Shown: positions 1 to 6,715, counted from the first letter of the stretch. The stretch is 9,396 bases of DNA from an uncultured bacterium (GCA_903839715.1 CAIMDH010000079.1:1-9396); one strand, 5' to 3'. The notes: generated by a model not told the origin, from the letters alone. Translations and numbers: made by a program.

Positions 1-189
1 ATTGCCATTTTGTCCAAGTACTATCGCAGGCAGATTGTTACTTTGCCAATGAATCTTAAGTACTTCTTGTCCAGAAACTATAATAATGTCTTGCGGAAGG
101 TTAGTTAAAAGCTCATACATTTCTGGCAAAATTGGCTGTCTGGCTGGAGCAATAGTTTGATCCATGTCAAAAAATAAGTGTTTATACAT
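1..189 (-). CDS. HAD-superfamily hydrolase, N-terminal part (cut by window edge)
   Basis: The first 63 residues of a minus-strand gene are present and the rest lies off the left edge. The N-terminus carries HAD motif I, DMDQT, with the nucleophile and acid/base aspartates at residues 8 and 10 and Thr at 12. The VSG stretch with Ser38 fits HAD motif II. The spacing between these motifs and the PARQPI stretch (residues 15-20) resemble the phosphomannomutase-like branch of HAD phosphatases, but the substrate cannot be named from this fragment. HAD enzymes are usually Mg2+-dependent cytoplasmic phosphohydrolases or phosphotransferases. The ATG at 189 is the only good start just before motif I. 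AAGG lies about 14 nt upstream, which is far for a ribosome binding site. A Gln replaces the usual Gly of DxDGT. The gene is divergent from the membrane protein at 320. Confidence 0.8.
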   Translation of the reverse strand, partial: MYKHLFFDMDQTIAPARQPILPEMYELLTNLPQDIIIVSGQEVLKIHWQSNNLPAIVLGQNGN

Positions 190-301
190 ATGAAGACAAG
201 GGTACCTTATTTAGATTACAAAGTGAACCCCATTAGAAGCGTAAACTAGCTTTTCTACTGAGTTAAATACACAGGATAGAACCGTAGTCAGTAGAGGAGC
301 C

Positions 302-310
302 TGCTATGAT
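302..310 (+). promoter_or_regulatory. Extended -10 promoter for the 320 gene, predicted leaderless
   Basis: TGC-TATGAT matches an extended -10 element (TGn plus hexamer at 305-310). The expected start of transcription is near 317, only about 3 nt before the ATG at 320. No -35 box is visible 16-18 bp upstream. The same layout recurs before 5670, 7134 and 8703. Confidence 0.6.
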
Positions 311-319
311 AAATACTAT

Positions 320-877
320 ATGGAATTACTGGTACTAAGTTTGACGATTATTCAGTCATTAGCAATCTCGCTAGGTGTAGGCTCCTCAACATTAGCAATA
401 ATTAATTTTTTTCACGCAATTTCTGACGGTGTGATTAGCGACACCGAGCGCAATTTTATGGACGTCACGTATGTTGTGCTCCGGGTTGCGATGGGAATAA
501 TTCTCTTCACTACGGTTATTCTTGCATTTATTGGCTACTCTTCAGTTGGTAGTATGTATTTCACTTCATATCTAACTGCACAAATGGCACTAACAACGAT
601 ACTTTTCTTGAATGCTTTTCTCATGAAAATACACATGATGCCAAGCACCTTTGGTCCAGCGATTCAAGCGTCGAGTTGGTATTCATTAGGATTTCTGCTG
701 GCGCTCTATGCAGAAGGGTTCCGTGAGGTACACTTACTGGTGTTTCTTTTTAGTTACATCACCTTTATCTTCTTCACCACTACAATTATTAATGCCATTA
801 TGGCCTATTTAAAAGAAAAGAAAGCAAGAATACGCTCTAAGCAACTAACTAACAGTAGGTATAAAAAACCTAACTAA
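320..877 (+). CDS. Five-helix integral membrane protein, unknown function
   Basis: I do not recognise a named family. The 185-residue protein is strongly hydrophobic with about five predicted membrane helices, near residues 5-33, 48-72, 80-103, 117-133 and 138-162. It ends in a basic cytoplasmic-type tail rich in Lys and Arg (164-183). Features that look family-like are a Gly/Ser turn in helix 1 (GVGSST, 19-24), the acidic loop SDGVISDTER (35-44), and the stretch MPSTFGPAIQ (107-116) between helices 3 and 4. There is no Cys and no recognisable catalytic motif. ATG 320 is the only ATG, GTG or TTG start in its open frame, which opens at 245. A GGAG lies at 296-299 but is 20 nt away, too far to act as a ribosome binding site. 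The extended -10 box just upstream suggests a leaderless mRNA. The gene converges on the efflux operon with 21 bp between stop codons. Confidence 0.8.
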   Translation: MELLVLSLTIIQSLAISLGVGSSTLAIINFFHAISDGVISDTERNFMDVTYVVLRVAMGIILFTTVILAFIGYSSVGSMYFTSYLTAQMALTTILFLNAFLMKIHMMPSTFGPAIQASSWYSLGFLLALYAEGFREVHLLVFLFSYITFIFFTTTIINAIMAYLKEKKARIRSKQLTNSRYKKPN

Positions 878-898
878 TTTATTTTTAATAATAGCGAC

Positions 899-2875
899 TT
901 ACATTTGACGAGCCTTCTTCTCCTCAGCTCGATAGTAGAGAGTTGGTACCAAAATGAGTGTCAATATCATTGCGAAGGTTAGACCAAACATAATGGCAAA
1001 TGCCAGCGGACTCCAAAAATCAGAGATGGTAGAGAGTGGAATCATACCAACCACAGTAGTAATAGTAGTTAGCATGATAGGTCTAAATCGCGACACTGCT
1101 GCATCAGCTACTTGTTCAAGAAGAGATGTATTTCCCACTGACGCCTTGTGAGTAATCATTGAGTCCATCAAGATAATGGCATGATTAATAATTACACCAG
1201 CTAGCGCAATCACACCAAGGAGTGAGGTGAAAGAAAGTGCCAAACCAGTTGCTGCTAGACCAAAGAATACGCCAATCAGAGAATAGGGTACTGCCAAGAG
1301 TAGATATAGTGAGTAACGGATTGAGTTAAATGACAGCACCAAGATGGCCAACATCAATAATAGTCCAGCAATGAGTGCAACAAACATTTCGGTAAATGAT
1401 TGATTTACATTTTCGGCTTCACCACCATACGAAATTCTGACACCTGGCTTAAGCTTAAGCTCGCTTTCCTTTGACTTAAAGGCTGAGATAATTTCTCCAG
1501 CAACGACATCACCTTCATTAAAGGCTGAGACAGTAACAAGACGTACTTTATCTTCGTGTGCAATAGCTGCGTTAGCTGGTGAGAGTCGCTCACTAAGCAC
1601 GCTACTGAGAGGGATACTGTTACCAGAAAATGTTTTTACTTCAAGATTTCTGAGGGCGTCAATGGTTATTTTTGGCGTAGCTGACAAATCAGTAGCGGTT
1701 TTATCAATATCGAGTTTAACCAAAACATCTATGTCTTCACCTCGACGGCTAATGGTTGTAGCGTTAATTCCAAAGACTGCCGTCCGCAACATCTCACTGA
1801 TAACAGCAGGTGCCACTCCAAGTGCACTTGCTTTAGCTTTATCAACAGTAAGCACAAATTCAGTTGCATTACTCTTTGAACTCGCCTCAATATCACGAGT
1901 TCCAGGTATTTCACTCAGTAACTTTTCAGCAGCATCCGAAGCTAACAGAAGATCATCTAGACTGTCACCTAAGAACTTAATAAAGACAGGAGCGCCAGTT
2001 GGTGGACCATTTTGTTGTTCTGAGATTGTAATAAGTGCGTCTTTGATAGCACTAAAGTCACTTCGCAAGTCTGTTGACACTTCTGCACTGGAAAGCGTGC
2101 GTTCTGGTTTGAGTGAAATCGTAATGTTACCAAACTTGCCACCAGCATCAGTACTGCCTGTAAACGAAGAGCCTGACCCGGCAGTGGTCGTAAATGATTC
2201 AATATACTCTTTATCGTAGAGAAACTCCTCAACTGCACGAATTGCTAGGTCTGTTTCCGCTAGTGGCGTGCCTTGCTTGGTTTCCACTTCTACGAAGACA
2301 TAGTCTACGTTTTCTGGTGGAAAGAAGATAACTTTGAGCAGTCCGGTAACAGGAAGCATAAAGGCCAACACGAGTCCAAAAGCTAAGCCCCAAAGTAATA
2401 AGCGCTGAGCTCTGCGGTTTTGTAAAAAAGCGACAAGCTTTTTGCGGTACCAGGCTTGTGCCAACTCAGTATAGTGTTCTTGTTTTTCTTCAAACGAATT
2501 TGAGTGAGAATTTTTTGTAAGATAGATAGCAAGTAGTGGCACGATACCGAGCGCCACAAAGATCGATGCTAGGAGCACGAAAATGATGGTAAAAGGAATC
2601 GAAGCAATAAACTTACCAGTGACACCAGAGAGGAAAAAGAGGGGAGCGAACACAGCAATTGTCGTCATAGTGCCGGCAATAAGTGGCCACGCATACTCTT
2701 TAATGGCTCGTACGGCCGCATCCTCGGCATTTCCAAACTTGCGCATGCGCGTATGGATAGCTTCAGTAATAACAATGCCTGAGTCAACCAAAATACCAAC
2801 TGCGAGAATTAAGGCAAAGAGTGAAATAAAGTTAATTGTATTACCGGAGACATATAGACCAATAAAAGCAATCAC
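899..2875 (-). CDS. RND efflux transporter permease, C-terminal part (downstream of frameshift)
   Basis: This is the second part of an AcrB-like RND (HAE-type) proton-driven exporter of the cytoplasmic membrane. It opens inside helix TM3 and continues through TM4 (NFISLFALILAVGILVDS, 15-32), TM5-TM7, the second porter/docking region (about 183-483) and the TM8-TM12 block from about residue 494. The end, PLAFAIMFGLTFAMILTLIL, is typical of RND pumps. In the proton relay, the first TM4 Asp is present (D31) but the second is Ser (VDS instead of VDD). The TM10 Lys of AcrB is Asn (N564), as in many RND pumps with an NNAI-type motif. The TM11 Arg and Thr (FRPIMLT) are kept. The nominal start is a GTG overlapping the TGA of the upstream frame (GTGA). 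However, the same frame encodes conserved SIPLSF before that GTG, so this is the continuation of one gene, not an independent start. Confidence 0.88.
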   Translation of the reverse strand: MIAFIGLYVSGNTINFISLFALILAVGILVDSGIVITEAIHTRMRKFGNAEDAAVRAIKEYAWPLIAGTMTTIAVFAPLFFLSGVTGKFIASIPFTIIFVLLASIFVALGIVPLLAIYLTKNSHSNSFEEKQEHYTELAQAWYRKKLVAFLQNRRAQRLLLWGLAFGLVLAFMLPVTGLLKVIFFPPENVDYVFVEVETKQGTPLAETDLAIRAVEEFLYDKEYIESFTTTAGSGSSFTGSTDAGGKFGNITISLKPERTLSSAEVSTDLRSDFSAIKDALITISEQQNGPPTGAPVFIKFLGDSLDDLLLASDAAEKLLSEIPGTRDIEASSKSNATEFVLTVDKAKASALGVAPAVISEMLRTAVFGINATTISRRGEDIDVLVKLDIDKTATDLSATPKITIDALRNLEVKTFSGNSIPLSSVLSERLSPANAAIAHEDKVRLVTVSAFNEGDVVAGEIISAFKSKESELKLKPGVRISYGGEAENVNQSFTEMFVALIAGLLLMLAILVLSFNSIRYSLYLLLAVPYSLIGVFFGLAATGLALSFTSLLGVIALAGVIINHAIILMDSMITHKASVGNTSLLEQVADAAVSRFRPIMLTTITTVVGMIPLSTISDFWSPLAFAIMFGLTFAMILTLILVPTLYYRAEEKKARQM

Positions 2876-3996
2876 AAAGGAAAGTGGTATAGAAGTGCCG
2901 CAACCACAGATTCACGCCAACCAATAGTAAGCAACAAGCAAAGTACCACCAAAATAACTGTTTCAATACCAGCCTTTACAAGTTCATACAAATCTTTTCT
3001 TACTTGCTCTCCTTGATCAAAAACAACGAGCACTTGCGAACTCGCGAGTACTTCGCCTGGCTCTTGTAGAGAGGCGATTTTTTTAGCCACAGCATCAGTG
3101 ACAGTTGTTACATCAAGCCCTGACTTTTTATAAATAGATACAGTCATTGAACTCTCAGACGGTACACCACCGACTGAAACGCGTGAGATCGAAGTTTCTT
3201 TGTCGACACTATCATTAACAGTTGCAACATCACGTATATAGATAATCTGCCCGCCTTGAGTAGTGATTGGCAGATTTTCTACGTCAGCACTTTCCTCAAG
3301 TTTGCCCTCAAAGCGAATCGCATACTCAACACCTTCTGTCGATACGATACCGACCGGCACGGAAAGATTACCCGTAGCAAGTGCGGCGGTCACTTGCCCA
3401 ATCGAGATGTTAAAGGCTTGAAGCGCTTGCTCGTGCACAATGACTTGGATTTGACGCTCACGCGTACCAGATACCACAACATTAGAAACACCAGCTACAC
3501 TACCAAAACTATCCTTTAAATCTTCACCGAGCTTAGTAAAAGCGGATGGAGACAAGTCAGAAGAGATGGCAATTATATTGATTGGCTGGTCAGCGAAGTT
3601 TACTTCGGTGACAATCGGATCATTGGCGTCACGTGGTAAATCACTCTTTGCACTATCAACGGCATCTTTGAGATTTTGAATTGACTTTGTTATGTCCGCT
3701 TTGGCAGTAAACTCAGCAGTAATAGAAGATACATCATCGCGTGAAATTGAGGTAAGGTTTTCAAGGTCGTCAATATTTTCAATCGCATCTTCAAGTTTAT
3801 TAGTAATCAATTCTTCTATATCAGCAGCAGTAGCGCCGGGGTAGACCGTTGTCACTATTCCGATTGGTATAATTACTTCGGGAGCTGATTCTTTTGGAAT
3901 AATTAATACAGAGTAAATACCGAGCCCAATCAGTGAGAGCATTAGAAGTAAACTAAATTCGCGTTTTTTTAGGAAAAATAACCAAAGCCAATGCAT
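2872..3996 (-). CDS. RND efflux transporter permease, N-terminal part (ends at frameshift)
   Basis: This is the first part of the same AcrB-like RND pump. It contains TM1 (about 14-32 counted from the ATG at 3996), the PKESAPEV stretch typical of the start of the porter region, the first large extracytoplasmic porter/docking domain, and TM2 ending in GWRESVVAAL. The frame then runs into YHFPL and a TGA, where homologues continue with an IPLSF helix, so the protein is cut between TM2 and TM3. I chose the ATG at 3996. It lies 1 nt after the adaptor stop (TAATATG) and starts just before the first membrane helix, so translation is probably coupled to the adaptor. A GTG at 4026 is possible and would overlap the adaptor by 29 nt. 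The part ending here cannot form a working pump alone. Joined to the downstream part the protein would be about 1031 residues. Confidence 0.88.
   Translation of the reverse strand: MHWLWLFFLKKREFSLLLMLSLIGLGIYSVLIIPKESAPEVIIPIGIVTTVYPGATAADIEELITNKLEDAIENIDDLENLTSISRDDVSSITAEFTAKADITKSIQNLKDAVDSAKSDLPRDANDPIVTEVNFADQPINIIAISSDLSPSAFTKLGEDLKDSFGSVAGVSNVVVSGTRERQIQVIVHEQALQAFNISIGQVTAALATGNLSVPVGIVSTEGVEYAIRFEGKLEESADVENLPITTQGGQIIYIRDVATVNDSVDKETSISRVSVGGVPSESSMTVSIYKKSGLDVTTVTDAVAKKIASLQEPGEVLASSQVLVVFDQGEQVRKDLYELVKAGIETVILVVLCLLLTIGWRESVVAALLYHFPL
2890..2896 (-). other. Probable frameshift joining the two RND frames
   Basis: Reading on the minus strand, the first frame is GTG GTT GCG GCA CTT CTA TAC, and the second frame restarts as TCT ATA CCA CTT TCC TTT GTG. 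A continuous protein (VVAAL then SIPLSFVIAF) needs six bases between GCA and ATA, but only five (CTTCT) are present, as if one T of CTTTCT were missing. I see no canonical -1 slippery heptamer here. A sequencing or assembly error, or a recent inactivating mutation, is more likely than programmed frameshifting. Confidence 0.8.
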
Positions 3997-3997
3997 A

Positions 3998-5563
3998 TTA
4001 TTTAGTTGAAATTGTAACTTTTTCACCGTCCTTTAAGCCGCGTGCATCAATAACTATCCGTGTGTCGAGAGTAATTCCTTCTTTTACTTTTACAGCACTG
4101 CCGCTAACAGCACCTAATACCACTGGAAGAGCGGACAAAGTACTATCTTCATTTACTACAAAGACTACAGGACCGCTACCAGTCATTTTGATTGCTGTGA
4201 GAGGTAATCTTATGTCTTCATTTACTGAGACGGTTGCTTCTGAGAAAGTCAATACTACTGTCTCACCATTTTGAATTTCAGCTGAATCATCAATACTGAT
4301 TTTTATAGCAACCTTACCAGTCGTAGGATCGATTGCACCCGCAATTGCTGCAAGTGTGCCGGTAGCATTTTGTCCAACGCGAATCGTGTCACCTAAGTTG
4401 AGACGTGTACTATCTTCAAGACTGACGGAAGTAACAACTTGGAGACCATTATTATTGGCTATAATGGCAGCTGGCGCTGAAGGGGAGACGTACTCACCAA
4501 CCTTGAGGTACAACGCATTCACAACACCAGAAATTGGTGTGCGAACAATCGTTTTTTCATAGTTGGCTTGCGCGGCACGTAGAGAACCAAGCGCAATCTT
4601 TACTTGAGCATTAGCTAGAGAAAGCTCACTAGAGGTACCGCCAATTTCAGCTCGATAGACAGACTCTTTGGCAGTAGTAAGGTTTGTTTGTGCAGACTTA
4701 AGGTTGGCAATGAGGTTGTTGAGGCTACTACGTTTATCTAGGAGATTTGTACTGTAACTGGAAAGGGGTAAGTCAAGTAACATATCAGTATTTTCAGCTT
4801 TGCTAGTAATAGTGATTAAACTATCAAGTAGTGTAGCAGTACGTACAACATATTGTTCTGATTCTGTAAGGAGAGTTGATAAAGAAGCGGGAGTCACTGT
4901 ATTAATTGCATTCTTCCAGTTTGTCATGATTGTTCGAAAGGCAATTCTTTCTGAGCTTAAAAAAGTAGTATTCCCACTAACACGAACGCCAAGAATATTC
5001 GGACCTTGCGGGTTGGCATAAAAGTCATCGATTGTGGTGATAAAAATATCGTTAATAGCGGCATACGCGCCACTAGCCGCTGTCTTAGCGGCGTCTTCTG
5101 CACTTGTTTGACTGATTTCAACACCACGAAGGCCACTGTCACTTTGCTTGGCTGCTGCTTGGGCGGCTTCGTATGAACCTTCAGCCTGAAGGAGGGAAGC
5201 ACGTTCATTGTTGTTTTCTAGGGTCGCAAGTACAGATCCGGCTCGTACCGCTTGTCCAAGCTCCACCACTACCGCTGTGACGCGGCCGCCAGACTCAGTC
5301 TGAAGACGAGCCTCGGAAATCGCTTCAACAGTACCGACAGCAGTAAAGGACTTACCAGAGGCAAGTGCTCGTACAGATGAAAGCTCTACCTCAGGCACTG
5401 ACGCAGTCACCTCAGCAATTGGGTCAGTTCTAAATCCACCCTTGTAGACAAAAACTGCCAAAAGGATGAGTGTCACGTAGAAGAAGGAAACAGATCTTCG
5501 CTTATAGTTGAAGCGAATAAAATCCAGCCCCCAGCACTGCATAAAGGTAAATATACTTTTCAT
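3998..5563 (-). CDS. HlyD/AcrA-type RND periplasmic adaptor (membrane fusion protein)
   Basis: This 521-residue protein is the adaptor partner of the RND pump encoded next to it. It has a short basic N-terminus, one membrane anchor (about 25-40) and then extracytoplasmic domains. The first lipoyl half is at about 84-116 (SGGRVTAVVVELGQAVRAGS). A long helical region rich in Ala, Gln and Ser follows (about 118-335). The second lipoyl half is at about 337-369 with the hallmark RTPISGVV (341-348), and then come a beta-barrel (about 372-440) and a membrane-proximal domain. The hairpin region is interrupted by a stretch at about 165-285 with little coiled-coil character, which makes the protein longer than AcrA (about 400 residues). 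It has a simple membrane anchor and no lipobox. It is first in the operon, followed after 1 nt by the pump. No Shine-Dalgarno precedes the ATG. Met8 is an alternative start. Confidence 0.9.
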   Translation of the reverse strand: MKSIFTFMQCWGLDFIRFNYKRRSVSFFYVTLILLAVFVYKGGFRTDPIAEVTASVPEVELSSVRALASGKSFTAVGTVEAISEARLQTESGGRVTAVVVELGQAVRAGSVLATLENNNERASLLQAEGSYEAAQAAAKQSDSGLRGVEISQTSAEDAAKTAASGAYAAINDIFITTIDDFYANPQGPNILGVRVSGNTTFLSSERIAFRTIMTNWKNAINTVTPASLSTLLTESEQYVVRTATLLDSLITITSKAENTDMLLDLPLSSYSTNLLDKRSSLNNLIANLKSAQTNLTTAKESVYRAEIGGTSSELSLANAQVKIALGSLRAAQANYEKTIVRTPISGVVNALYLKVGEYVSPSAPAAIIANNNGLQVVTSVSLEDSTRLNLGDTIRVGQNATGTLAAIAGAIDPTTGKVAIKISIDDSAEIQNGETVVLTFSEATVSVNEDIRLPLTAIKMTGSGPVVFVVNEDSTLSALPVVLGAVSGSAVKVKEGITLDTRIVIDARGLKDGEKVTISTK

Positions 5564-5590
5564 AACTAGTTACTATTGATAGAGTGGTGT

Positions 5591-5619
5591 ATAATAACAC
5601 TAATTTAGCATTTTGTCTA
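5591..5619 (-). promoter_or_regulatory. Promoter of the efflux operon
   Basis: On the minus strand, TAGACA (5619-5614) and TATTAT (5596-5591) are separated by exactly 17 bp, and TG precedes the -10 at 5599-5598. The expected transcription start is near 5584, giving a leader of about 21 nt before the ATG at 5563. Unlike most promoters in this window it has a clear -35 box. No Shine-Dalgarno is visible in the leader. Confidence 0.65.
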
Positions 5620-5651
5620 TATCTGGCACCAGTATTTTATAGTCACTAGTA

Positions 5652-5660
5652 TGCTACAAT
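5652..5660 (+). promoter_or_regulatory. Extended -10 promoter for the 5670 gene, predicted leaderless
   Basis: TGC-TACAAT has its hexamer at 5655-5660, 9 nt before the ATG at 5670, so transcription should start about 3 nt before the start codon. No -35 box is seen. It is divergent from the efflux operon promoter, about 35 bp away. Confidence 0.6.
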
Positions 5661-5669
5661 TTCGGGCAT

Positions 5670-5984
5670 ATGTTTGGAAAATTAAAGCAATACGCCCTAA
5701 AGAAAGTACTAGAATCACAAATGAAAGACGCACCCCCAGAGCAACGGCAAATGATACTAGAAATGGTCGAAAAAGACCCTACGCTTTTCGAAAAAATTGC
5801 CAAGGAAATGCAAGAAGAACTCAAACGTAACGGCAATAACCAAATGGCAGCTGCCATGAAAGTCCTACCAAAGTTTCAGCAAGAAATTATGAAGGTGATG
5901 AGTCCTGAAATGAAAGAGAAACTCGTGCAAATGCAGACCGGAGCACAGGGTAAGTTCAATCCTAACGGCACAATAAGAAAGTAG
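5670..5984 (+). CDS. Small Met- and Lys/Glu-rich helical protein, unknown function
   Basis: I do not recognise a family. The 104-residue protein has no signal peptide and no membrane segment. It is very rich in charged residues and in Met (11 of 104), and reads as a chain of amphipathic helices: roughly 2-20, 23-34 (PPEQRQMILEMV), 36-53 (DPTLFEKIAKEMQEELKR), 57-77 and 78-91. The C-terminus (GKFNPNGTIRK) looks disordered. This suggests a small soluble cytoplasmic protein, possibly one that binds a protein or nucleic-acid partner, but no function can be assigned. The start is fixed by the extended -10 box just upstream; there is no Shine-Dalgarno. The stop (TAG) is followed within about 20 nt by a perfect 13-bp hairpin. 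It probably forms a single-gene transcript. Confidence 0.75.
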   Translation: MFGKLKQYALKKVLESQMKDAPPEQRQMILEMVEKDPTLFEKIAKEMQEELKRNGNNQMAAAMKVLPKFQQEIMKVMSPEMKEKLVQMQTGAQGKFNPNGTIRK

Positions 5985-6002
5985 GTGATTCTAAAAGTAA
6001 TC

Positions 6003-6033
6003 AACACGGCACAAGCATCGCTTGTGCCGTGTT
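6003..6033. terminator. Perfect 13-bp hairpin between the 5670 and 6052 genes
   Basis: AACACGGCACAAG pairs exactly with CTTGTGCCGTGTT around the 5-nt loop CATCG. It lies 19 nt after the stop of the Met-rich protein, so a terminator role is likely. However, the 3' side continues CCGTTATACT with no T-tract, so it is not a canonical intrinsic terminator. It ends 4 bp before the -10 box of the next gene and covers where a -35 box would lie. It could therefore also be an operator for a dimeric regulator. I cannot decide between these. Confidence 0.5.
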
Positions 6034-6037
6034 CCGT

Positions 6038-6043
6038 TATACT
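6038..6043 (+). promoter_or_regulatory. -10 box for the 6052 gene, predicted leaderless
   Basis: TATACT lies 8 nt before the ATG at 6052, predicting a leader of about 2 nt. The extended element is CGt rather than TGn, and there is no -35 box because the hairpin occupies that place. Confidence 0.5.
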
Positions 6044-6051
6044 ACTACTAT

Positions 6052-6636
6052 ATGCAAAATCCTAAAAAAATTGTGGTGGTATGTGGTCACCCCGACAAAG
6101 ACACATTTAGCGGCACCGTAGCAGACCACTATCAAGCAGGAGCACAAGACCAAGGACACATTGTAGAAAGAGTAAACATTGGTGAACTTAACTTTGACCC
6201 GATTCTCCACAAAGGCTACAAAGAAATTCAACAACTCGAGCCAGACCTGCTGGCTCTGCAAGAAAAGTTTCGCAACGCAGACCATATTGTTATTGTGTAC
6301 CCTAACTGGTGGTGCACTATGCCAGCTCTGCTCAAAGGCCTCTTTGATCGTTTCTGGCTGCCTGGCTTTGCCTTCAACTTCAACAAAGAGACCAACAAGA
6401 TTGAGAAGCACCTAGCAGGAAAGACAGGTCGCGTCATTATTCTTTCTGGTTCACATAGTCCTTTTAAGACGTGGTGGCAGTTTGGTGACTACACCAACGA
6501 AATTCAGTATGGTATCCTCGAGTTTGCTGGCATTCGTACTAACGTCAGTGCTTATGGTCCAACTGAAAAGGTGGGGGATGAAGTACGTATCAAATGGCTA
6601 AAAGAAGTTGAAACTCTTGGAAAAAAAGGCATATAA
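6052..6636 (+). CDS. NAD(P)H-dependent quinone oxidoreductase-like flavodoxin-fold protein
   Basis: This 194-residue protein belongs to the Flavodoxin_2 group (NQO1 / MdaB / KefF-like), cytoplasmic flavoenzymes that pass electrons from NAD(P)H to quinones or related acceptors, usually two at a time. The fold signature is clear. Strand 1 KKIVVVCGHPD leads into the flavin phosphate-binding loop (about 11-20). The hallmark YPNWWCTMPALLKGLFDRFW (83-102) is followed by PGFAF (104-108). SGSHSPF at about 138-144 fits the later flavin-contacting segment. The length matches the family. I chose the ATG at 6052 rather than one at 6022, because the -10 box at 6038-6043 lies between them and an upstream start would fall in the hairpin. 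The actual acceptor is unknown; quinone reduction is inferred from the family. Confidence 0.88.
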   Translation: MQNPKKIVVVCGHPDKDTFSGTVADHYQAGAQDQGHIVERVNIGELNFDPILHKGYKEIQQLEPDLLALQEKFRNADHIVIVYPNWWCTMPALLKGLFDRFWLPGFAFNFNKETNKIEKHLAGKTGRVIILSGSHSPFKTWWQFGDYTNEIQYGILEFAGIRTNVSAYGPTEKVGDEVRIKWLKEVETLGKKGI

Positions 6637-6644
6637 CGAAAACA

Positions 6645-6673
6645 TTGACTTTAAGCATAATTTGTGCTATTAT
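6645..6673 (+). promoter_or_regulatory. Near-consensus promoter of the lipoprotein gene
   Basis: TTGACT (6645-6650) and TATTAT (6668-6673) are 17 bp apart, with TGC directly before the -10 hexamer (6665-6667). This is the best match to a housekeeping sigma-factor promoter in the window. It starts 8 bp after the stop of the oxidoreductase gene. Transcription should begin near 6680, giving a leader of about 48 nt. Confidence 0.75.
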
Positions 6674-6684
6674 ATAAACAGTTT

Positions 6685-6714
6685 GCTCTTCATCCCGAAG
6701 GGCTTTTGTTTTTT
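6685..6714 (+). terminator. Terminator-like hairpin in the lipoprotein leader (possible attenuator)
   Basis: GCTCTTC and GAAGGGC form a 7-bp stem (one T-G wobble) around the loop ATCCC, followed directly by TTTTGTTTTTT. This is a small intrinsic-terminator shape. It lies downstream of the lipoprotein promoter and upstream of its ribosome binding site, so it can end transcripts from that promoter as well as read-through from the oxidoreductase gene. It could be an attenuator, a stabilising 5' hairpin, or simply a terminator for the upstream gene. Confidence 0.55.
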
Positions 6715-6715
6715 A

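Noticed and set aside
306..338. A 10-codon leader-peptide-like frame (ATG at 306, two Trp codons, TAA at 338) with GGAG at good distance, overlapping the start of the membrane protein.
   Set aside because: Its ATG lies inside the proposed -10 hexamer and upstream of the predicted transcription start, so it would probably not be transcribed. The Shine-Dalgarno match is short and likely chance.
1662..2219. A 185-codon plus-strand open frame antisense to the RND pump, and several shorter frames there.
   Set aside because: The minus strand here encodes unmistakable RND sequence. The antisense frame is Ser/Thr/Leu-rich with no domain, and is a shadow of codon bias.
2872..2875. GTGA overlap read as deliberate translational coupling of two separate RND subunits.
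   Set aside because: Conserved SIPLSF is encoded in the second frame before the GTG, so the frame break lies upstream of the overlap and the GTG is a chance codon inside a continuous helix.
2872..2896. Programmed -1 ribosomal frameshifting in the pump gene.
   Set aside because: No X-XXY-YYZ slippery heptamer at the junction and no obvious downstream structure were seen. A missing base explains the data more simply.
6022..6051. A 10-residue N-terminal extension of the quinone oxidoreductase from an ATG at 6022.
   Set aside because: That start lies inside the hairpin and upstream of the -10 box. The extension (VPLYYYY) is not like family N-termini, and the ATG at 6052 begins right at strand 1.
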